DNA from: SAR202 cluster bacterium
Lineage (GTDB): Bacteria > Chloroflexota > Dehalococcoidia > Lucifugimonadales > UBA2985
DNA: 64,000 nt
Assembly: GCA_009391535.1 (NCBI GenBank)
Contig: VFHP01000009.1
Span: 29,672-93,671, forward strand
Reading direction: 5' to 3'
Part shown: positions 1 through 6,490 of the stretch, one piece after another
Layout: the number at the start of each line of letters is the position of its first letter
How positions within the stretch are numbered: the first letter of the stretch is position 1
Translations under genes and position numbers: made by a program
The notes under the pieces: generated by a model
What the model was told of the DNA's origin: nothing
Database searches by the model: none
What the model saw: the letters and a program-made list of their open reading frames with translations, nothing else

Positions 1-621
1 CCTCCTACTCCCCCAGAAACAACTACTACTTACACGATAGCTACTGGTGCAGATGACGGAAAGGCACAGACCTCTTATAGAACCTCCACCACTAATACTA
101 GTTATACTACTGGTTTTACCAATAGTGATACAACCTCCTATCTTGGGGTAAACTATGACGACGAAGAGATTGAATACAAGTACTATGCGGGATATTTTAG
201 ATTCACTAACATTGCTGCTGCACAGGGAGCAACAATTAAAAGTGCGTACTTATCGCTATACAAAACAGGCTATATAGGATATACAGGAAACCACTCTTTT
301 TATGTTGCCGCCTTAGATGCTGACAACCAAGCTGCCCCAACAGTTGCAAGTCACCTTAATCACAGTAACTATACTACAGCAGAAGTTGTTTGGAATGACG
401 ACGGAGCTATTAGAACAGCAAGTAATGACTCATTTGTAAAATCCCCTGATATCAAAACTGTAATTCAGGAGATTGTAGATAGGCCCGGATGGTCTACAGG
501 GAATAGCATAGTGTTAACGTTTTTCCAGAAAACTGCTCCGACGTATTCTTGGGCTATGCCAAGATTTGAGTTTTATGACGATTCAGACACAAACACACCA
601 AAACTAGAAATAACAGTATAA
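1..621 (+). CDS. Fibre/adhesin-like virion protein with DNRLRE-type domain (C-terminal part)
   Basis: An open frame runs from base 1 to a TAA at 619-621 (206 residues); the start lies left of the window. The piece begins with a Pro/Thr-rich linker and continues as a beta-rich domain. It contains 'GATIKSAYLSLYKTGY', 'VIQEIVDRPGWSTGNSIVL' and a C-terminal 'PKLEITV'. This order (buried strand, Q-E-[IV]-V-x-R-P-G-W with a following SGN turn, closing P-K/L-L-x-I strand) is typical of DNRLRE/CBM-like beta-sandwich domains at the ends of secreted adhesins and marine phage fibres. Inference: a surface-exposed, glycan- or host-binding virion domain. It sits just upstream of neck/tail genes, with nine bases to the next start. 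The domain family is fairly sure; the receptor role is a guess. Confidence 0.6.
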   Translation, partial: PPTPPETTTTYTIATGADDGKAQTSYRTSTTNTSYTTGFTNSDTTSYLGVNYDDEEIEYKYYAGYFRFTNIAAAQGATIKSAYLSLYKTGYIGYTGNHSFYVAALDADNQAAPTVASHLNHSNYTTAEVVWNDDGAIRTASNDSFVKSPDIKTVIQEIVDRPGWSTGNSIVLTFFQKTAPTYSWAMPRFEFYDDSDTNTPKLEITV

Positions 622-630
622 GGCAACACA

Positions 631-1107
631 ATGGCCATTAATGTCCCGCAAAGCGTTTTTAATAAATACTATGAAGTGATAGATTCGACATTCGATATTT
701 TTGGAGTTACATGCCAGCTTGTTTACATAGACCTAAAGGAGATTAATCAAGATCCTGATAATAATATTCCAGACCACAACTCTGTGAATATACACCGCAG
801 GCATGATGATCAATTTGACAGGGAGAACAAAACCTATATAGAGGTGGAGACAACTGTAGATATTAAACTAAAAGTTTATTGGGATAACAAGTCGTTTATT
901 AAAGTAGGAAATATAGCGATTCCTGATAATTCAATACAAACAATTGGGATGATGAAAGATTTACCCCAGATACTAAGAGCTAAGTATCTCATAGTTCATA
1001 AGGGGATTAAAGATTATAAGACAATGAGGTTTGAGCGGGAAGGGGAACACTTTCCTATGGGACTCAAGCAAGACAGGTACTTTGGTTGTTTTTGGAAGAG
1101 GGTGTAA
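631..1107 (+). CDS. Hypothetical head-tail neck or connector-type protein
   Basis: 158 residues, not assigned to a named family from sequence alone. It is a soluble alpha/beta protein with no signal peptide or membrane segment. It opens with 'PQSVFNKYYEVIDSTFDIFG' and ends with a basic/aromatic stretch around 'DRYFGCFWKRV'. The stop codon overlaps the next start (TAATG at 1105-1109), which implies translational coupling with the following tail-completion candidate. Its place ahead of the tail tube and tape measure genes fits the head-completion/neck block of tailed phages, where short poorly conserved connector proteins are encoded. That role is inferred from position only. Confidence 0.4.
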   Translation: MAINVPQSVFNKYYEVIDSTFDIFGVTCQLVYIDLKEINQDPDNNIPDHNSVNIHRRHDDQFDRENKTYIEVETTVDIKLKVYWDNKSFIKVGNIAIPDNSIQTIGMMKDLPQILRAKYLIVHKGIKDYKTMRFEREGEHFPMGLKQDRYFGCFWKRV

Positions 1108-1730
1108 TGTCCCTATCAGTAAGACTATCAGACCCAATAAGGGTTATAGAAGAACGGGCTAATGTGGCTATAGCTAGCCATATGAACGGCAGCGTTCAGA
1201 AGAAGAAAAGCTCCATAAGGAAAGCTATTAGAAAGCTTGCTGAGATTTGGATATTGGAACAACCTGAAATTATAGCGCTCAAAAACAATGAGTTAGCTGC
1301 GCAATTAGGACTACCATTTGGTTCTGCCGACAGCGCCGTAGACTCCATAGTATTAGCGATACGAAATTCAGTTGACTTCGAGATTAAAAAGTTTGATAAG
1401 CGACTGAAGGGGGGTGTTACACTGAAGTTTCAACCAAGCAATTTTGCAAATCTATTTTCGTTGGCTCAGGGGCATGTAAAGCTACCTGAAAGTGGAGACC
1501 TCCACTGGTTGAGATGGCTGCTTGAAAGTGGAAATAGAACTATTGTAGTGAACTATCACTTTGTGCCGGGAACCAAGGGTAGATCCCGTGGTGGAGTCAT
1601 GGGTTCTGGTGGAGCTTGGAGAGTTCCCCCACAGTATGCCGGGACGCTAGAAGACAACTTTGTTACAAGAGCTTTCTCCGGCAGGGAAAAAGATATAGAA
1701 AAACTAATGAACAATATTCTTACTGGCTAG
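1107..1730 (+). CDS. Hypothetical tail-completion/neck protein
   Basis: 207 residues from the ATG at 1107, which overlaps the previous stop; an upstream in-frame ATG at 1086 lies inside the previous gene and is less likely. The N-terminal third is basic and helical (KKKSSIRKAIRKL). The C-terminal half contains 'GSGGAWRVPPQYAGTLEDNF' followed by 'VTRAFSGREKDIEKLM'. An [AS]-W-x-[VI]-P-P-[EQ]-Y-A-G-T-x-x-[DE]-N-F-x-[TV]-R-A tail resembles what I recall in small tail-completion/minor tail proteins of marine phages, but I cannot name the family. Position between the neck and tail tube candidates supports a structural or assembly role. Confidence 0.4.
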   Translation: MSLSVRLSDPIRVIEERANVAIASHMNGSVQKKKSSIRKAIRKLAEIWILEQPEIIALKNNELAAQLGLPFGSADSAVDSIVLAIRNSVDFEIKKFDKRLKGGVTLKFQPSNFANLFSLAQGHVKLPESGDLHWLRWLLESGNRTIVVNYHFVPGTKGRSRGGVMGSGGAWRVPPQYAGTLEDNFVTRAFSGREKDIEKLMNNILTG

Positions 1731-1738
1731 GTTATAAC

Positions 1739-2713
1739 ATGGCTGACAACTTCAACCTAAAAGGGTTTGACAACCTATTTGCAACCCAGCTTAGCAATGA
1801 ATTACAAGACAATCTGGTCGAGTGGTTCGACTGGGCGTTATTACAAAAGGGAAACTACTTCAATGTATCTTTGGGCGAAACTTCTCCCAGAGGTTATGAT
1901 TACAGCAAGTTACGGCTTTCATCCGATGACCGTCGTACAGCGGGAACGGCTTGGGAAGGATTTAGAGGAAACTGGGTATGGCAAAGCGGGGTCAGTTTTA
2001 GCCCATCCCCAATTGTTGGCGACAATAACACTTTACCCGGAATATCTGGGGTGTATGTAAATGACACATTTCATCCATCCACCGGTACTGGTGCTTATTC
2101 TCACTACGTAGACTATTACGACGGCAAAATTGTATTTGATTCCCCTATACCAACGGGAAGTAAAGTACAGGCTGAGTATAGTTATAAGTGGATAAATGTT
2201 GTGTATGCCAACGAGGTACCTTGGATAAGAGATCTTCAATATAGAACTTACGACATGAATGGAGAATTCTTCAATTCAGGAAAAGGAGAGCAAGATCAAC
2301 CTCCAGACTCACGGTTACAACTCCCAGCGATAGCTGTTGAGGTTGTGCCAAGAAGAACAATGAGGGGGTACCAACTTGGTGGTGGACAATGGGTCAACAC
2401 AGACATTTTATTCCACTGCATAGCTGAGGATGATAGAACTAGGAATAAACTAGTAGATATAGTCTCACTCCAAAACGATAAAACTATATATATGTTTGAG
2501 AGTGACAACATGGCTGCTAGTGGTCATATGCCACTAAATTACAGGGGGACACCAGTATCTGGAGCCATGAGGTATCCAGATTTAGTGAATTCCCACTACG
2601 GAGGTGCCATAAGACTTACAAATTCATCCGTACAAGGGATGGATATGATAAATAGTAACTTATACGCCGGTATCGTGAAATTGACAACACAAGTCATTCA
2701 TACGGATATTTAG
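1739..2713 (+). CDS. Virion structural protein upstream of the tail tube (hypothetical)
   Basis: 324 residues starting at the ATG at 1739 (MADNF...), nine bases after the previous stop; a longer reading from 1616 overlaps the previous gene and is rejected. It is rich in aromatic residues and beta strands with many Gly/Pro turns, including 'YSHYVDYYDGKIVFDSPIP' and 'VQAEYSYKWINVVYANEVPW'. The pattern of a beta-hairpin that closes with 'gsKVQAEYSYKW' is common in phage tail and neck structural proteins. No sheath or tube domain can be claimed. It is followed by a 53-base gap with its own promoter-like element, so it probably ends the neck transcription unit. Confidence 0.45.
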   Translation: MADNFNLKGFDNLFATQLSNELQDNLVEWFDWALLQKGNYFNVSLGETSPRGYDYSKLRLSSDDRRTAGTAWEGFRGNWVWQSGVSFSPSPIVGDNNTLPGISGVYVNDTFHPSTGTGAYSHYVDYYDGKIVFDSPIPTGSKVQAEYSYKWINVVYANEVPWIRDLQYRTYDMNGEFFNSGKGEQDQPPDSRLQLPAIAVEVVPRRTMRGYQLGGGQWVNTDILFHCIAEDDRTRNKLVDIVSLQNDKTIYMFESDNMAASGHMPLNYRGTPVSGAMRYPDLVNSHYGGAIRLTNSSVQGMDMINSNLYAGIVKLTTQVIHTDI

Positions 2714-2766
2714 GTTTTGTGTATAATAAAATAGAGATTTTCTAACTTTCTACAGGAGAGATAATA
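2714..2766 (+). promoter_or_regulatory. Putative promoter and RBS ahead of tail tube gene
   Basis: This 53-base gap contains a perfect TATAAT at 2722-2727 within an A/T-rich stretch, and a strong Shine-Dalgarno (AGGAGA) shortly before the ATG at 2767. No -35 box lies at the usual distance. A TTGACA at 2681-2686 is 35 bases upstream of the -10, too far for sigma-70 spacing. A similar TATAATA precedes the 255-residue protein gene at 40,632, so a phage-specific late promoter built around TATAATA is possible. Confidence 0.3.
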
Positions 2767-3987
2767 ATGGCTGCTAATAATAGAATTTTCTATGCCTGCC
2801 AAATGGTTGGGATGGCCGAAATGGGCGTTCTTGACTCCAGCGTCGTAAATGTAGCTGGCGCTGCTGGAACTGAAAAGATGCGAGTCGCTCACGGTGTCCA
2901 GAGTGTAGGCATAACAACAAACTTTAATCTAGAGCAGGCTTTCGAGCTTGGTCAGATTCAGATCTACGAGAACATCGAAGGTCTTCCAGATGTGGAAGTA
3001 ACCATGGAAAAGGTTCTTGATGGATATGAACTTTTATACCACCTAGCTTCACCAGCTCCAGAATCAGTAGGTTTGGTAGGTCGGTCAAAAGAAAGATGTG
3101 ACCTTAGTCTTGGTATCTTTAGCGATGCTTATGACTCTGTTACAGATAGTGGGCAATCCACTGGAACTTTTGCGAGTGATCAGTACGGAAAACCCCCAGT
3201 AGAGGTCTTCTGCTCTGGTATGTATCTTGGATCTATCAGTTACACGATTCCAGTTGATGGAAACGCCACTGAATCCATCACACTTGTTGGTAACAACAAA
3301 GAATGGATCGTTGACCAAAGTAAGATGCATATCACATCAAGTGGAGAAAAATTTGGTACGCAGGAGGGCTTCTCGGCAACTACAGACGCTTCCGAACCAA
3401 GAGCACTTACACAGGCTAGCGGTGGTATTCAAAGACGTGAAAACGTTCTGCTTTCCAGATGTATCTTCCCAAGTAAGATTTACGGCATGAACGGAGCGCT
3501 ACCCGGTAACGCTTGGAACTCCACAACTCAGACACCAAGAGTTCACATTCAGAATATTTCGATTTCAACTGACTTCTCTCGTGAAGACATCTTGGAACTT
3601 GGTCGTAAGACTCCTTACTACCGTGCTCCCGGTTTCCCAATTGAAGTTACTTGTGATATCGAAGCAATTGCGATTTCTGGTGACTTTATCGGAGCTTACG
3701 AAGGTGGTGATCCCGCATTCTTTGCCGCTGGAAACAAAGCTTCTGGCGACAACACCGGTGAAGAAGGAATCAAGATTATCCTTCAGGATGGTACCTGCTT
3801 TAACCTAGGTTCTGGAAACAGACTGTCATCCGTAAGTTACGGTGGTGGTGACGCAACTGGTGGTAATGTAAGTATTTCTTACAGCTATACTAACTTTAAC
3901 GAGCTATTCGTTGGTCACACATACGATCCTGTTCGTGATACCAAGTATACCGCCCAGCAAAAAGCTGACACCAAAACGTGGGCTTAA
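2767..3987 (+). CDS. Probable major tail tube protein
   Basis: 406 residues, with its own strong RBS and promoter-like upstream gap. There is no signal peptide. The sequence is beta-rich; 'NFNLEQAFELGQIQIYENIE' followed by 'GLPDVEVTMEKVLDGYELLY' resembles the strand-turn-strand N-terminal part of tail tube proteins, which register the subunit ('qiyenieglpdvEvt'). Later segments such as 'HIQNISISTDFSREDILELG' and 'SISYSYTNFNELFVGHTYDP' fit a tube-barrel core. Location directly before the tape-measure-associated genes, and separate expression signals, are typical of a highly expressed tube protein. A structural paralogue (baseplate tube) remains possible. Role inferred from position and pattern. 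Confidence 0.55.
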   Translation: MAANNRIFYACQMVGMAEMGVLDSSVVNVAGAAGTEKMRVAHGVQSVGITTNFNLEQAFELGQIQIYENIEGLPDVEVTMEKVLDGYELLYHLASPAPESVGLVGRSKERCDLSLGIFSDAYDSVTDSGQSTGTFASDQYGKPPVEVFCSGMYLGSISYTIPVDGNATESITLVGNNKEWIVDQSKMHITSSGEKFGTQEGFSATTDASEPRALTQASGGIQRRENVLLSRCIFPSKIYGMNGALPGNAWNSTTQTPRVHIQNISISTDFSREDILELGRKTPYYRAPGFPIEVTCDIEAIAISGDFIGAYEGGDPAFFAAGNKASGDNTGEEGIKIILQDGTCFNLGSGNRLSSVSYGGGDATGGNVSISYSYTNFNELFVGHTYDPVRDTKYTAQQKADTKTWA

Positions 3988-3995
3988 GATATTTA

Positions 3996-4012
3996 GGCGA
4001 CAACTTCTCGCC
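3996..4012 (+). other. Short hairpin after the tail tube gene
   Basis: GGCGA (3996-4000) pairs with TCGCC (4008-4012) around a seven-base loop, nine bases after the tail tube stop. No T-run follows, so it is not a canonical intrinsic terminator. It could stabilise the 3' end of the upstream message or form the first element of the structured region 3,996-4,152. Confidence 0.35.
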
Positions 4013-4019
4013 AAGGATA

Positions 4020-4080
4020 AGCTATGTAGTTTGCGATAGCAACTATTAAGGATAGTATACAGCGAGTGTACTACATAGCT
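4020..4080 (+). ncRNA. Four-way-junction (cloverleaf-like) structured RNA element
   Basis: A 10-bp perfect closing stem, AGCTATGTAG (4020-4029) with CTACATAGCT (4071-4080), encloses three hairpins laid end to end without spacer. They are TTGC-GATA-GCAA (4031-4042), CTAT-TAAGG-ATAG (4043-4055) and TATAC-AGCGA-GTGTA (4056-4070, one G-U pair). Only one base inside the closing stem is left unpaired. It is not a tRNA: there is no T-loop, anticodon arm or CCA, and the arms are too short. It lies in the 144-base gap between the tail tube gene and the next gene, just ahead of an RBS. It may act as a cis-regulatory element, an RNA processing site or a message stabiliser. Pairing is seen directly; function is unknown. 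Confidence 0.5.
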
Positions 4081-4097
4081 AGGAAGGATTTATTGTA

Positions 4098-4145
4098 ATG
4101 ATACATTGTGCTCCCGTCATGAGGTTTTCCGATGAAACAACATGA
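4098..4145 (+). CDS. Possible 15-residue leader peptide (uORF)
   Basis: An ATG at 4098 follows AGGAAGG (4081-4087), a better Shine-Dalgarno than that of the next gene. It opens a 15-codon frame (MIHCAPVMRFSDETT) ending at TGA 4143-4145. This overlaps the start of the 347-residue gene (4132) by 14 bases in another frame. Such an arrangement is typical of translational coupling or leader-peptide control. There is no independent evidence that it is translated. Confidence 0.3.
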   Translation: MIHCAPVMRFSDETT

Positions 4146-4152
4146 ACGGGAG
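4111..4152 (+). promoter_or_regulatory. Hairpin covering the start of the 347-residue gene
   Basis: CTCCCGT-CATG (4111-4121) pairs with CATG-A-ACGGGAG (4141-4152), with one bulged A. The stem is about 11 bp, and its loop holds most of the GAGG-type ribosome site and the ATG at 4132. Translation through the small upstream frame would open this structure. It is a candidate translational switch that sets low or coupled expression of the tail-assembly gene relative to the tail tube. Confidence 0.4.
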
Positions 4153-5175
4153 TACTTTATATCTTGTGTTAGGTCTGGGATATTCTTTTTGAGGTACAGG
4201 GGTCTGACCTTAAAAGTACATAGTCCTACAATAGAACAGGATATAGAGGCCTGCCGAGTATACAACGACGCCTATGATGAAGCCTATTTAGATGAAGTCA
4301 TGGACGAAGGAGAAATGTTCGAGTGGATGGAGTACAAAGGTTTATGGACTGAAGAAGACGAAAGCCGTGTAGAAGGTTTAGAAAAAGACATTGAAAAATG
4401 TAAGATTGAAATCTACAGAGCCAGAAACAATAGTGCCCAAAGAGAACATATAAGAAAGTATATTCGTGCAGGGGAAGAGCAAGAGTTAGAGATGATGCTG
4501 AAGAAGAATCAGTATCGTGCCAACACCTGTGAAGGTATGGCGGAACAAGCTAAGTGGGAATACATAATCAAGAACTGTACAACTCTCAACGGGGAGCTTT
4601 ACAATTTTCAAGACGCCTCTCTTGACTATGTGCTTTCCTGCTTTAGATCATCAATACTTAGCGAAGGTGAAATACGAGAACTGGCTAGGAGTGAACCTTG
4701 GAAGAGCTTGTGGGTTGTCTCAGATAAGGCTAGGAGTTCTCTATTTTACAACAACGACAGAGAACTCACTTTAGACCAGAAGAACCTAATCATATGGTCT
4801 AAGATGTATGATAATATTCAAGAATCTTTAGAGTGTCCTAACGACGACGTGATTGACGATAACGACATGCTTGATGGATGGTTTATTATTCAACGTAAGA
4901 AGAGAGAAAAAGAGAAGGCTGAAGCAGAATTCGAGAGTGGCACCAAAAACGAAAAGATAAAGAACTCTCCCGAGATCTTTGTCATGACTACAAAGGAAGA
5001 TAAATCCCGTGTCGAGAACATGAATGATATTGGCGGAAGGATGACCATTAAGCAGAGAGAGGCTGCAATGCGTCAGAATGAAAGCGGTGTCACTACCCAA
5101 AACGAGTTCTTAGATGAAAAGCTTAAGCTTCAAAGGGCCGCAAACAGACAATATAAAGGGAAATTTGGAGGATAA
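4132..5175 (+). CDS. Tail-assembly-associated protein A (paralogue of the 299-residue protein)
   Basis: 347 residues, charged and helical, no membrane segment. It shares a two-block pattern with the protein at 5552. One block is 'WMEYKGLWTEED' (residues about 65-76), matching 'FMKEKGIWGDDK'. The other is 'AKWEYIIKNCT' (140-150), matching 'AKFDYIVANCT', with similar spacing in both. This makes the two genes paralogues. Their position between the tail tube and the tape measure genes is where siphoviruses and myoviruses encode tail assembly chaperones, so such a role is likely. No ribosomal frameshift is needed here: the genes are separate. The C-terminal 60 residues are Gln/Asn/Lys-rich, perhaps disordered. 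The start at 4132 is chosen for GAGG spacing; it lies in a hairpin. Confidence 0.5.
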   Translation: MKQHEREYFISCVRSGIFFLRYRGLTLKVHSPTIEQDIEACRVYNDAYDEAYLDEVMDEGEMFEWMEYKGLWTEEDESRVEGLEKDIEKCKIEIYRARNNSAQREHIRKYIRAGEEQELEMMLKKNQYRANTCEGMAEQAKWEYIIKNCTTLNGELYNFQDASLDYVLSCFRSSILSEGEIRELARSEPWKSLWVVSDKARSSLFYNNDRELTLDQKNLIIWSKMYDNIQESLECPNDDVIDDNDMLDGWFIIQRKKREKEKAEAEFESGTKNEKIKNSPEIFVMTTKEDKSRVENMNDIGGRMTIKQREAAMRQNESGVTTQNEFLDEKLKLQRAANRQYKGKFGG

Positions 5176-5178
5176 GAG

Positions 5179-5559
5179 ATGGACAAGAACTATGCAGACC
5201 TGATAAGAAGCAGGTCCGATTACAAACAAAAGAGAACTGATAAGTTTAAAGCCGACTCTAAAGACAGGCTTTCCAAGATAATGAAGAAGAAGATAGAGAC
5301 TACCATGATTGGTGCTCTATCTACTATAGAAGAAAACTTCGGATTCTTATGGACAAACGAGGACGGTTCTCCTTTAACAGAAGAACAAACTATAATGAAG
5401 GACTTATACCAAAAGGTTAGGTCTGAAATTTTAGATAAGGGAAATAACCAAGCAAGGAATACTGATGCTGAGTTAGCTCAGTATGAAGTTGAGTGGTTAA
5501 AGTATTCTATGGAATTACCAGTTATCGCAAAAGAACGCGAGGAGGGACAAGATGGCTAA
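5179..5559 (+). CDS. Small helical tail-assembly protein
   Basis: 126 residues, highly charged, predicted mostly helical (long Lys/Glu runs; 'DRLSKIMKKKIETTMIGALS'). It starts three bases after the previous stop; its GGAGG ribosome site lies in the last codons of that gene. Its end overlaps the next start by eight bases. This small partner sits between two paralogous tail-assembly candidates and directly upstream of the tape measure gene. A chaperone or adaptor role is inferred from position only. Confidence 0.4.
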   Translation: MDKNYADLIRSRSDYKQKRTDKFKADSKDRLSKIMKKKIETTMIGALSTIEENFGFLWTNEDGSPLTEEQTIMKDLYQKVRSEILDKGNNQARNTDAELAQYEVEWLKYSMELPVIAKEREEGQDG

Positions 5560-6451
5560 AAAAGAAACTCAAAAAGTTATAGAGATTGTACTGGATGACA
5601 GCAACCCAGATCAGAAGACAAAGGTTCTTGTTAAAAAACCTAGCAATAGGGTTCAGTCAGAAGCTGCTAGAATTGGTGCATTAGTTTGGACAAAATGTAT
5701 CAAGGACGGCGTTATGACCAAGCAGGAGCTAGATGCCTTTATGAAAGAAAAAGGTATCTGGGGGGACGATAAAGAGAAGAGAAAAGAGCAGATTGCTCAG
5801 GAGCTTAGCGCCCTTGAAAAGAGGCTCTACCTTGGTGATAAAGATGGAAACGTCAAGAGGGGCGGAAGAAAGAAGAGAATGAAACTTTCTGAAGCTAAAA
5901 CTATTGCCTTAGAGATGAGAACCAAGAGAGCTGAACTTAGAGACCTGCTCGCTGAAAAAATCACGCTGGAAACCAATACAGCCGAAAGCCTGTCAGAGAA
6001 TGCTAAGTTTGATTACATTGTAGCAAACTGCACATTCACGGAAGATGGGACTAGAAAAATCTATGCCAGTATAGAGGACTACGAAAAAAGAGCTGAAGAC
6101 CCAATCGCGTTCAATGCCGCCGCAACACTAGCGGAAATGATGTATTCAGTAAATAAGGATTTTGAAGCCAAGCTTCCTGAAAACAAGTTCTTATCAAGAT
6201 TTAAACTTGTTAATGAAGATCTTAGCTTGGTAAATAAGGAAGGCCAAACGGTTGATACCAAAGGCAATATAATTAACGATCTAGGCCACTATCTAGACGC
6301 CGAAGGTAATAGAATTGATTTAAACGGAAACCCTCTCGACGAAGACGGTAACTATGAGTTTGCGATTCAATTCGACGACGATTTAGGCGTTGAAGAAGAG
6401 GCCGCAGAAAAAGCGGAAAAAGTAGAAGAAACAGAAGATACGGAAAGCTAA
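5552..6451 (+). CDS. Tail-assembly-associated protein B (paralogue of the 347-residue protein)
   Basis: 299 residues, starting after a strong GAGGAGGG ribosome site within the previous gene. The core (residues about 35-170) has the shared blocks 'FMKEKGIWGDDK' and 'AKFDYIVANCT'. The second half has a run of short N-G/D-G turns ('DTKGNIINDLGHYLDAEGN', then 'RIDLNGNPLDEDGNY'), a beta-hairpin-like Asn-Gly ladder of about 11-12-residue period. The final 30 residues are acidic (Glu/Ala), as often seen in proteins that wrap or cap other subunits. Immediately upstream of the tape measure gene, so a tape measure chaperone is the favoured role. Not named from any family. Confidence 0.45.
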   Translation: MAKKETQKVIEIVLDDSNPDQKTKVLVKKPSNRVQSEAARIGALVWTKCIKDGVMTKQELDAFMKEKGIWGDDKEKRKEQIAQELSALEKRLYLGDKDGNVKRGGRKKRMKLSEAKTIALEMRTKRAELRDLLAEKITLETNTAESLSENAKFDYIVANCTFTEDGTRKIYASIEDYEKRAEDPIAFNAAATLAEMMYSVNKDFEAKLPENKFLSRFKLVNEDLSLVNKEGQTVDTKGNIINDLGHYLDAEGNRIDLNGNPLDEDGNYEFAIQFDDDLGVEEEAAEKAEKVEETEDTES

Positions 6452-6490
6452 TTGGATAGTGTAGTCACATCTTATTAGAAAAGGCTACCT

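Noticed and set aside
1739..2713. Tail sheath protein
   Set aside because: Too short (324 residues) and without the sheath C-terminal pattern; position before the tube fits, but nothing in the sequence supports it.
2681..2727. Sigma-70 promoter made of TTGACA (2,681) and TATAAT (2,722)
   Set aside because: Spacing between the two boxes is 35 bases, about twice the allowed distance; only the -10-like box is kept as a weak signal.
4020..4080. tRNA gene
   Set aside because: The fold is cloverleaf-like but arms have 4-5 bp with 4-5-base loops, no T-psi-C-like loop, no anticodon loop of seven and no CCA end.
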